The notes under the pieces: generated by a model
What the model was told of the DNA's origin: nothing
Seen by the model: only the letters and a program-made list of their open reading frames with translations
The model's database searches: none
Shown here: positions 1 through 4,473 of the stretch, piece by piece
Position numbering within the stretch: the first letter of the stretch is position 1
How the letters are laid out: every line of letters starts with the position of its first letter
Translations under genes and position numbers: made by a program
Assembly (NCBI GenBank): GCA_900539095.1
Contig: UQAR01000083.1
Location: forward strand, 1-8,690
From: an uncultured Ruminococcus sp.
GTDB lineage: Bacteria; Bacillota; Clostridia; Oscillospirales; Ruminococcaceae
Length of the DNA stretch: 8,690 bases
Direction of reading: 5' to 3'

Positions 1-5
1 AAAAC

Positions 6-35
6 TTGACACATACAAAACAATCAAAGTATAAT
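6..35 (+). promoter_or_regulatory. Consensus sigma-A-type promoter, rightward
   Basis: A perfect TTGACA (6-11) and a perfect TATAAT (30-35) are separated by 18 bp. Transcription would start near 42 and run antisense to the flavodoxin relic. An AAAGGAG lies at 42-48, but no suitably spaced start codon follows, so no product can be named. Confidence 0.55.
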
Positions 36-56
36 AAAAACAAAGGAGTGTGTCAA
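28..56 (-). promoter_or_regulatory. Sigma-A-type promoter, leftward
   Basis: On the minus strand TTGACA (56 down to 51) is followed after 17 bp by TATACT (33 down to 28). Transcription would leave the window on the left, so any target gene lies outside. It shares its -10 region with the opposing promoter. Confidence 0.5.
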
Positions 57-411
57 GTTTTATTATACAGGATTATATCTAATTTATCAAGAAGTGTGAA
101 TATACACATAGGCATTGTTCCCCACCAGTTTGGATATCCGATGAAAATATTATCATAACTGTCAAAGTTCTCAGTATAAGCTTTTATCTCAGGACGGGCA
201 CCGCTGGGAAGTTCAGCCTTTGCCTCCTCGGTGCAAGTCATGTAGTTTTAAGAATAAGGCTTTACGGTGTCGATCTCAAAAATATCACTACGACAGCTTT
301 CTGGATAAATTCTGCCGCACGTTCTGTGTTGCCCTTTTCAAGCTTTCTTATAGAACCGTCACAATAATTCTCACCCTTGCGTGAATAATAAACGATAAGT
401 ATTTTTGCCAT
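53..411 (-). pseudogene. Flavodoxin family, decayed and 3'-truncated
   Basis: The minus strand from the ATG at 411-409 encodes MAKILIVYYSRKGEN, the phosphate-loop start of a flavodoxin, and stays open to a stop at 264-262. Near 291 one missing base shifts the frame: GTCGTAGTGAT where GTCGGTAGTGAT would keep it open. Homology resumes as SDIFEIDTVKPYS and then meets an in-frame TAA at 250-248, where a lysine codon would fit. It continues as MTCTEEAKAELP and the FMN-side motif IFIGYPNWWGTMPM. Homology ends around LLDKLD, and the last codons run into the inverted repeat at 49-61. Intact flavodoxins of this type are around 160 residues; about 113 codons are represented here. With a frameshift, a nonsense codon and a lost C-terminus, a functional FMN electron carrier is very unlikely. 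No clear Shine-Dalgarno precedes the start. Confidence 0.85.
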
Positions 412-536
412 AATCAGTCTTGATTTTTTTAGTTTTTAATAAGATTTACTTATGAATTGATTTTGTGTATTCTTTCATGATATATTTAATGTGAAAAAAG
501 CAGAAGAATTTTAGCGTATTTTGTAGGATATAACAC

Positions 537-565
537 TTGAAAATATAGGTAAAATATGATATCAT
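537..565 (+). promoter_or_regulatory. Possible promoter of the sigma/anti-sigma operon
   Basis: TTGAAA (537-542) is followed after 17 bp by TATCAT (560-565), about 33 bp before the start codon of the sigma factor gene. The -10 lies within a perfect 10-bp palindrome ATGATATCAT (556-565). Many ECF sigma factors recognise their own promoters, so a non-housekeeping promoter could be present instead; I see no second copy of a matching motif in the window. Confidence 0.4.
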
Positions 566-597
566 AATTCGTAGACTGCTTTTGGTGAGGTGATAAA

Positions 598-1125
598 ATG
601 CTTGCGGTGTGCATGGCTCTGATAGACGATGAAGAAGACAAAAATGCTTTTGAAATGCTGTATAAAAACTATAGAAATCTCATGATGCACATTGCACGAG
701 AGTATTTTGACAACGATCAGGACGCTGAGGACGCAGTATCAGCTGCGTTTCTGAGTATCGCAAAAAATTTTCATAAAGTTAATAGATCTGTCTGTCCAAA
801 AACGGCGGCTTATTACGTTAAGATAGTCAGAAACACTTCGCTTGATATACTCAGGAAAAAGGCTGAACATCGTGATGATATGGAACTTTATGATGACATA
901 CCTGACTCTAAATTTGACGATTTTGCCGTAAGTGAACTTCTTGGGTGCATTGAACATTTGAAACAAACTGACAGGGATATTTTACATCTGCACTATATTT
1001 ATGGCTACGCAGTGAACGATATCTCTAAAATGTACGGCATAAAAGAAAACGCCGTGTATAAACGTTTGGTAAGGGCTAAAAATCGCCTTATGAAAGAGCT
1101 GCGGGAGGGCAGAGATGAGCAGTAA
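598..1125 (+). CDS. ECF-type RNA polymerase sigma factor (sigma-70 family)
   Basis: This 175-residue protein has the two-domain plan of an extracytoplasmic-function sigma factor. Sigma region 2 spans about residues 17-88, with the region 2.1/2.2 helix around DQDAEDAVSAAFLSIAKNF (40-58) and the promoter-melting and -10-reading part up to LDILRKK (82-88). Region 4 spans about 112-168, with the helix-turn-helix NDISKMYGIKENAVYKRLVRAK (140-161) that reads the -35 element. Region 3 is absent, as expected. The ATG at 598 is preceded by GGTGAGGTG at good distance; a later ATG at 613 is possible, but its N-terminus would lose residues common in this family. The stop overlaps the next gene by 11 nt, the usual sigma/anti-sigma coupling. 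It probably directs a small stress or envelope regulon; the signal is unknown. Confidence 0.9.
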   Translation: MLAVCMALIDDEEDKNAFEMLYKNYRNLMMHIAREYFDNDQDAEDAVSAAFLSIAKNFHKVNRSVCPKTAAYYVKIVRNTSLDILRKKAEHRDDMELYDDIPDSKFDDFAVSELLGCIEHLKQTDRDILHLHYIYGYAVNDISKMYGIKENAVYKRLVRAKNRLMKELREGRDEQ

Positions 1126-1777
1126 TCTTTTAACAGCCTTGCAAAGATCATTGGATATAGAATGTGAACATATAAGCGAACTTGATATTCAGGAGCATGA
1201 GTTTTCTGCCAAGTTTGAAAAGAAAATGAAAAAACTTGTACAACGCCGTGAAAAGCCATATTTTGAGCTTATCTCCACAGCTGGCAGACGTGCGGCGTGT
1301 GTTATAGTGATTCTGGCAGCCATATCGGCGTCAGTGTTCAGCGTTAAAGCTGTTCGTGAGGCGGTCTATGACTTTATCGTAAAGCATTTCGCAGACCATG
1401 ATGAGGTGTCTGCAATATGTGACGATGATTGTCCGCAGACGATACAGGACGAGTATTATATTTCCAATCTCCCAAATGGCTTTACAGAAACTGAATATGG
1501 AAAAGACAGCGTAAGTCTTTATACTGTTTACACTGCTGACAACGATAAATTTATTATGTTTGAGCAGTATGTAAAACTGAGCTATAATGTTCTCATTGAT
1601 AATGAACATACCTCTCTGGATATCTACACAGACAGTGACGAGCAGACATACAGTATTTATGAATCATATGAAGATCATACTATCATATGGGATAACGGTG
1701 AATATGTTTTTGAAATATCAGGCAACCTGAATAAAGATGAAATGCTGGAATTGTGCAGGTCTATAAAAATAAAATAG
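1115..1777 (+). CDS. Membrane anti-sigma factor candidate, DUF4367-like
   Basis: This 220-residue protein has one membrane segment at about 60-79 (AACVIVILAAISASVFSVKA). A cytoplasmic N-terminus of about 58 residues could hold the sigma factor, and an extracellular domain of about 140 residues follows. The outer domain shows the DUF4367 pattern: YYISNLPNGF near 115-123, then IIWDNGEYVFEISG (190-203), then a closing helix DEMLELCRSIK. Its ATG lies inside the end of the sigma gene (11-nt overlap) behind GGGAGGG, which implies translational coupling and near-equal synthesis. By analogy with sigma/DUF4367 pairs in Clostridia it would sequester the sigma factor at the membrane until the outer domain senses a signal. 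No zinc-finger HxxxCxxC anti-sigma motif is visible, so binding by the N-terminus is inferred from context. Confidence 0.75.
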   Translation: MSSNLLTALQRSLDIECEHISELDIQEHEFSAKFEKKMKKLVQRREKPYFELISTAGRRAACVIVILAAISASVFSVKAVREAVYDFIVKHFADHDEVSAICDDDCPQTIQDEYYISNLPNGFTETEYGKDSVSLYTVYTADNDKFIMFEQYVKLSYNVLIDNEHTSLDIYTDSDEQTYSIYESYEDHTIIWDNGEYVFEISGNLNKDEMLELCRSIKIK

Positions 1778-1789
1778 TGCTGTCCAAAA

Positions 1790-1819
1790 GTGACAGAAAA
1801 TTGCGTTTAAGTGTATGAG
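1790..1819 (+). promoter_or_regulatory. Weak promoter candidate overlapping the terminator arm
   Basis: GTGACA (1790-1795) and TATGAG (1814-1819) are 18 bp apart. The -10 lies in the left arm of the terminator hairpin, so RNA starting near 1826 would lack that arm and could not form the terminator. It is the only promoter-like pair I found between 1777 and 1870, and the -10 match is poor. Confidence 0.25.
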
Positions 1820-1852
1820 GGTCGAGTTAGGCTCTCGTATACTTATTTTTTT
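1809..1852 (+). terminator. Rho-independent terminator ahead of the secreted-protein gene
   Basis: A 13-bp stem pairs 1809-1821 with 1832-1844 (three G-U pairs) around a 10-nt loop and is followed by seven T at 1846-1852. It ends the sigma/anti-sigma transcript. The T tract stops only 3 nt before the Shine-Dalgarno GGGAGG (1856-1861) of the next gene, so that gene is transcribed either by read-through or from a promoter overlapping the hairpin. Confidence 0.8.
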
Positions 1853-1869
1853 ACTGGGAGGTAATTTTA

Positions 1870-2292
1870 ATGAAAAAGATAGTTAGTTTACTTGCTGCAG
1901 CGGCAATGTTGTTCAACTGTGGCGTTTGTGCATATGCAGACGATACAGATACAAATTACGGAGATCAGATATCGCTACAGTATTCTTATACTCAGAAGGT
2001 ATACAGTGGCATAAGTAAATCAGGCAACACAGTATCTTGTCAAAGCAGGGTAACAGGCATCAGTGGCATTACCACAAAGATAACTATAACTCAGGAGATA
2101 CAGAAGAAAAGCGGCACATCATGGAGTTCCATAAACGGCAGAGGAACGACAGTTTTCACCTCTTATGCTAACTTCAGCTATTCTTACTCCAATCTTGCCA
2201 GCGGTACATACAGAGTTAAGACCATTGCAAAGGTATACAGCGGTTCAAATTATGAGACCATAACTGCATACAGCAGAACACTATCGGTCTGA
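1870..2292 (+). CDS. Small secreted protein of unknown function
   Basis: This 140-residue protein has a clear signal peptide: MKK, a hydrophobic stretch IVSLLAAAAMLFNCGVC, then AYA before DD (likely cleavage near residue 23). The mature part is about 117 residues, rich in Ser, Thr, Tyr and Gly, with alternating polar/hydrophobic strands such as TTKITITQEIQ and TYRVKTIAKVYSG, suggesting a small beta-sandwich. The element KVYSG occurs twice (43-47 and again near 121-125), hinting at internal duplication. No catalytic motif, sortase signal or surface-layer repeat is visible. The Shine-Dalgarno GGGAGG (1856-1861) supports the ATG. Placement behind an ECF sigma/anti-sigma pair suggests an envelope or surface role under that regulator, but this is only context. 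Confidence 0.8.
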   Translation: MKKIVSLLAAAAMLFNCGVCAYADDTDTNYGDQISLQYSYTQKVYSGISKSGNTVSCQSRVTGISGITTKITITQEIQKKSGTSWSSINGRGTTVFTSYANFSYSYSNLASGTYRVKTIAKVYSGSNYETITAYSRTLSV

Positions 2293-2311
2293 ACTTAACT
2301 GAATAATCAAT

Positions 2312-2356
2312 AACAGCATCGTTCGCCGCTGAAAGGCTTGATTGAACGGTGCTGTT
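2312..2356 (+). terminator. Stem-loop downstream of the secreted-protein gene
   Basis: Positions 2312-2324 pair with 2344-2356 (13 bp, one G-U), and a small GCC/GGC helix sits inside the 19-nt loop (2325-2327 with 2335-2337). No strong T tract follows (TGTGGTATTAT), so termination may be inefficient or the hairpin may protect the mRNA 3' end. Confidence 0.5.
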
Positions 2357-2418
2357 GTGGTATTATATGCTAAATCGACAATAATTAATGAGATAATACA
2401 GAATTTTTATTTTTTCTT

Positions 2419-2440
2419 TAAGTTCCAATATTGGTACTTA
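2419..2440. promoter_or_regulatory. Operator-like palindrome upstream of the WYL gene
   Basis: Arms TAAGTTCCAAT (2419-2429) and ATTGGTACTTA (2430-2440) form a 22-bp palindrome broken only by one T/T position (2424/2435). It ends 6 bp before the -35 box of the WYL gene. The arm motif recurs inverted as GGAACTTA at 2503-2510, overlapping the Shine-Dalgarno. Autoregulation by the WYL protein is a plausible inference. Confidence 0.5.
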
Positions 2441-2446
2441 TAAATG

Positions 2447-2476
2447 TTGACTTGAAGTTTTTAAATATGTTATACT
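2447..2476 (+). promoter_or_regulatory. Promoter of the WYL regulator gene
   Basis: TTGACT (2447-2452) and TATACT (2471-2476) are separated by 18 bp. TG at 2468-2469, one base before the -10, makes it an extended -10. The 5' untranslated leader would be about 30 nt. Confidence 0.7.
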
Positions 2477-2513
2477 TATTTTATGAACTTTTTATGATGA
2501 AAGGAACTTAGCA

Positions 2514-3500
2514 ATGGAGTCAAATGTACCGAATAAACTCAAACTTCTGAAAATATGGGAAATATTGAATTCAATGACTGACTCGGAGCATCAGATGACG
2601 ACACAACAGCTGATAGATGAGCTTGCTAAGTGCAATATCTCAAGTGAAAGAAAGTCTGTATACCGTGATATAGAAACCCTGCGTTCTAATGGCTATGAAA
2701 TACTGAAAGGCCGTTCATGGCATGACAACACATATTATGTGAATGACCGCCGTTTCAGTGTTTCGGAAGTTAAGATAATTATGGATGCAGTTCAGAGTGC
2801 TGCTTTTATTCCTGCTGATAAGACGGAGATACTTCTTGATAAGTTGGCAGACTTGAGTTGTAAATATAGAGCGGAGCTGCTCAAGAGACATACTGTTCAG
2901 TTTATGACAGTAAAGCACAAGAATGACAACATTTTTCAAAATATCGAGATAGTTGAAAATGCTATTGAAAAGCAGATGAGAATACGCTTTCAGTATTTTC
3001 ACCTTAATGAATATGGCGAAAAGGTCTTTGCACATGACGGAGTTATATATCAAGAAGAACCATTGGGATTGATATTTGAGGACGGTAATTATTATCTTTT
3101 GTGTTATCGTGCTGCCCCTGAATATGTCAACAAGGTAAAAGCATTCAGACTTGACAGAATAGAAGATCCTGAGATAATTTCTGAACCAATAAGTCAGAAT
3201 GCTGTTGAGGTACTGAAAAATGTCAGCACATATCGTTTACAGTCATTCAAGATGTATGGCGGCAGTATACGAAAGGTGACCTTTCAGTTTTCACCTAATC
3301 TTATAGAAGTGGTCTATGATAAATTTGGTCATGACATAATAATTTGCCGCAATGGAGATATCTGCAAAACCACGGTGCTTGTGCAGATCAGCCCGACCTT
3401 ATGGGGCTGGATGCTGCAATTTCCTAAGAGTATGAAAATATATGAACCTGAAGATATAAGAGAGGAGTATTACAAATGGGTAAGATCAGCTTTGGAGTAA
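2514..3500 (+). CDS. WYL-domain transcriptional regulator (YafY-like)
   Basis: This 328-residue cytoplasmic protein has the usual WYL regulator order. A winged helix-turn-helix lies at about 10-66, with the recognition region SSERKSVYRDIETLRSNGYEI. A linker follows, then a WYL domain at about 140-218 containing RFQYFHL, EEPLGLIFEDGNYYLLCY and FRLDRI. A C-terminal WCX extension covers about 245-325. The name-giving W-Y-L triad reads Y-Y-L here (193-195), a common variant. WYL domains are thought to bind small ligands or nucleic acid and to control DNA binding by the N-terminal domain. The ATG is preceded by AAAGGAAC at a 7-nt gap. The gene has its own promoter and an adjacent palindrome. It converges on the tracrRNA-like transcript, whose terminator lies only 15 nt past the stop. 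WYL proteins are known regulators or accessories of several CRISPR systems, but a link here rests on adjacency alone. Confidence 0.88.
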   Translation: MESNVPNKLKLLKIWEILNSMTDSEHQMTTQQLIDELAKCNISSERKSVYRDIETLRSNGYEILKGRSWHDNTYYVNDRRFSVSEVKIIMDAVQSAAFIPADKTEILLDKLADLSCKYRAELLKRHTVQFMTVKHKNDNIFQNIEIVENAIEKQMRIRFQYFHLNEYGEKVFAHDGVIYQEEPLGLIFEDGNYYLLCYRAAPEYVNKVKAFRLDRIEDPEIISEPISQNAVEVLKNVSTYRLQSFKMYGGSIRKVTFQFSPNLIEVVYDKFGHDIIICRNGDICKTTVLVQISPTLWGWMLQFPKSMKIYEPEDIREEYYKWVRSALE

Positions 3501-3514
3501 AAAGATCAACAACA

Positions 3515-3636
3515 ATAAAAAAGGTCCCTGTCAAAGACAAGGACCTGAACACGACACTCGTGATGAAGGTATGAAACCAACGATTTGAAAGAATTTTTAT
3601 TTGAACTCGTAGTGTAATTTTATAGGGTAGTAAAAC
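3515..3636 (-). ncRNA. Type II-A-like tracrRNA
   Basis: Read on the minus strand, 3636-3609 is the exact reverse complement of the last 28 nt of the repeat at 3665-3700, that is, an anti-repeat. It is followed by GAGU (3608-3605) and UCAAAU (3604-3599), which pairs with the repeat's 5' GUUUGA. This gives an upper stem, a bulge of GA opposite GAGU and a 6-bp lower stem, the same geometry as the Streptococcus pyogenes duplex (GA opposite AAGU). Next come a possible nexus hairpin AAAUC-GUU-GGUUU (3586-3574), a hairpin CACGA-GUG-UCGUG (3562-3550) and a strong terminator. tracrRNA base-pairs with pre-crRNA, allows RNase III processing and is held by Cas9. The true 5' end is unknown. No cas gene lies in the window. 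An accidental duplicated sequence is unlikely, given the bulge register and the correctly placed terminator. Confidence 0.82.
3516..3546 (-). terminator. Rho-independent terminator of the tracrRNA
   Basis: On the minus strand AGGUCCUUGUC (3546-3536) pairs with GACAGGGACCU (3532-3522) around a UUU loop, with one G-U pair. It runs straight into six U (3522-3517). On the plus strand the hairpin has no T tract behind it, so it serves the minus-strand transcript, though it may also stabilise the WYL mRNA end. Confidence 0.85.
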
Positions 3637-3700
3637 CTTGCATAGCTCAACACCTTAGCATCACGTTTGAGAGTAGTGTAATTTTATAGGGTAGTAAAAC
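3609..3700. repeat. Exact 28-bp direct repeat (anti-repeat plus CRISPR repeat)
   Basis: Positions 3609-3636 and 3673-3700 are identical over 28 bp, starting GTAGTGTAATTTTATAGG and ending GTAGTAAAAC, with a 64-bp period. The 5' flanks differ: the right copy has GTTTGAGA (3665-3672), while the left has ATTTGA plus ACTC (3599-3608). That is two bases longer, which is what creates the asymmetric tracrRNA bulge. Confidence 0.95.
3665..3700 (+). CRISPR. Solitary type II-A-type CRISPR repeat
   Basis: This is a full 36-nt unit beginning GTTTGAGAGTAGTGTAA and ending GGGTAGTAAAAC, the length and start/end pattern of type II-A repeats. It pairs with the neighbouring tracrRNA. No further copy follows at the expected distance of about 66 bp (3731 onward). 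The 28 nt between it and the anti-repeat (3637-3664) is spacer-sized, though slightly short of the usual 30. This is a repeat remnant or minimal array rather than a working array. Confidence 0.7.
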
Positions 3701-3838
3701 TTACAGCTTGCACATTTGTGCTGCAACATAATCAGCGTTATCATTTATCTTTGAATTTCCATTCTGATGTTCTCGATATCATTCTTAGCTCTCAGCAGCT
3801 ACCATATTGTAGCCTGAGAGTGCATTTGAGTTTGATAA
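3701..3838 (-). pseudogene. Possible gene relic next to the CRISPR repeat
   Basis: The minus strand ends in an open stretch GNSKINDNADYVAAQMCKL with a stop at 3703-3701, touching the repeat. Upstream in the same frame NALSGYNMVAAES is followed by two stops. Another frame reads LLRAKNDIENIRMEIQR through this gap. Together they look like one coding sequence broken by frameshifts, but I recognise no family and short open stretches arise by chance. A hairpin also lies here: CTCTCAG (3789-3795) and GCTAC (3798-3802) pair with 3809-3820. Confidence 0.22.
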
Positions 3839-3968
3839 AATTTGTTTTCTTGAAACTATTTACAAAAATAAACAGAGTATATGGACAATAGAATGAGTGT
3901 GGCATAACGGCTGTTGGTATGTGACTTATTAAGAGTTAAGTGCCTTAAAAAGGAAACTTTCTTATAAA
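3839..3968. other. Spacer without a recognised feature
   Basis: This AT-rich stretch precedes the small gene at 3969. TTGAAA at 3850-3855 and TTTACA at 3859-3864 resemble -35 boxes, but neither has a -10 at normal spacing. I see no terminator or RNA gene. Confidence 0.4.
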
Positions 3969-4316
3969 GTGTGTCGCAGTGGTATGGATATTAGGCAGTG
4001 TGTTTCTCGGCTAAGAAATGCAATACATAATGCTGAAAACCTGTGTCGAACTATTGATTACAGCCGTTTTTCAGATGATTTTCAAAAAGCTGAAGGTATG
4101 TTTAGCGATACAGATGATCGAGATAAATTGCTTGACGGTGCTTTGTCTGCTTGCGTATTTTCAGGAATGGGCAGCTGGAATGATGAAGTTGCTGCAATAT
4201 GTGAGCAGTATAATATTTTGAAGTATGATGAGATAACAAATGAGCTGTTTTCAGCAATTTTAGATCTGATATGCAATATATGCACATTTGATAATAAAAC
4301 CACTATTTCAAAATAA
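3969..4316 (+). CDS. Small hypothetical protein
   Basis: This is a predicted soluble, mostly helical protein of 115 residues from a GTG start, or 110 from the ATG at 3984 (MDIRQCVSRL). It has no signal peptide or membrane segment. Conspicuous elements are a central ACVFSGMGSWNDE (61-73) and a C-terminal helix YDEITNELFSAILDLICNI (86-104). The VFSGMGSWND type of motif followed by a YDE helix reminds me of small immunity-like or cytoplasmic proteins of Clostridia, but I cannot name a family. The start is uncertain: AAGGAAA near 3950-3956 lies about 12 nt from the GTG, rather far, and the ATG has no Shine-Dalgarno. The frame is open without a start back to 3933. It lies between the CRISPR remnant and the GH3 operon with its own orientation and no partner gene. 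An anti-CRISPR role would be pure speculation. Confidence 0.6.
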   Translation: MCRSGMDIRQCVSRLRNAIHNAENLCRTIDYSRFSDDFQKAEGMFSDTDDRDKLLDGALSACVFSGMGSWNDEVAAICEQYNILKYDEITNELFSAILDLICNICTFDNKTTISK

Positions 4317-4405
4317 TGAGATAATAAGTTAGACTAAACGCCTATTTGCAGAATAAGACTACTGTAATATATAATTTTTATACCAATTATTCATAATTAT
4401 ATACC

Positions 4406-4435
4406 TTGACACACTATCTCGTTAGGGTGTATAAT
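4406..4435 (+). promoter_or_regulatory. Promoter of the GH3-MATE-YczE operon
   Basis: A perfect TTGACA (4406-4411) and a perfect TATAAT (4430-4435) are separated by 18 bp, 38 bp before the start codon. This predicts strong basal transcription with a leader of about 30 nt; no riboswitch or operator palindrome fits in the leader. Confidence 0.8.
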
Positions 4436-4473
4436 CTTTATGTATAGTAAAATGTAATGCGTAAGGAGAATTT

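Larger units (their letters stand above)
1..61. repeat. 13-bp inverted repeat enclosing face-to-face promoters
   Basis: Positions 1-13 (AAAACTTGACACA) and 49-61 are perfect inverted copies separated by 35 bp. Each arm carries TTGACA. On the plus strand TTGACA (6-11) is followed after 18 bp by TATAAT (30-35). On the minus strand TTGACA (51-56) is followed after 17 bp by TATACT (28-33), so the two -10 boxes overlap. The repeat may extend left of the window. The adjacent flavodoxin relic loses homology just right of it, so this could be the end of an inserted element or a rearrangement point. That interpretation is inference; the symmetry and the hexamers are directly visible. Confidence 0.7.

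Noticed and set aside
2715..3053. 112-codon open frame on the minus strand
   Set aside because: It lies fully inside the WYL gene, antisense, with no domain features.
3500..3700. Type VI-D (Cas13d) locus, because a WYL protein is adjacent
   Set aside because: The repeat lacks the short internal stem of type VI-D repeats, and a tracrRNA with an anti-repeat is present, which fits type II. The WYL protein here is a standard helix-turn-helix regulator.
3701..3800. Continuation of a CRISPR array to the right
   Set aside because: No third repeat copy appears at the expected distance of about 64-66 bp or further on in the window.
3788..3821. Hairpin as a terminator
   Set aside because: No T tract follows on either strand, so it is noted only within the possible gene relic.
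4018..4221. 67-codon plus-strand frame inside the small hypothetical gene
   Set aside because: It overlaps in another frame, has no ribosome site, and the 3969 frame is longer and more protein-like.
4405..4415. CTTGACACACT shared by the GH3 promoter and the leftward promoter at the window start
   Set aside because: Six of eleven bases are the -35 consensus, so the extra match is too short to claim a common regulator site.
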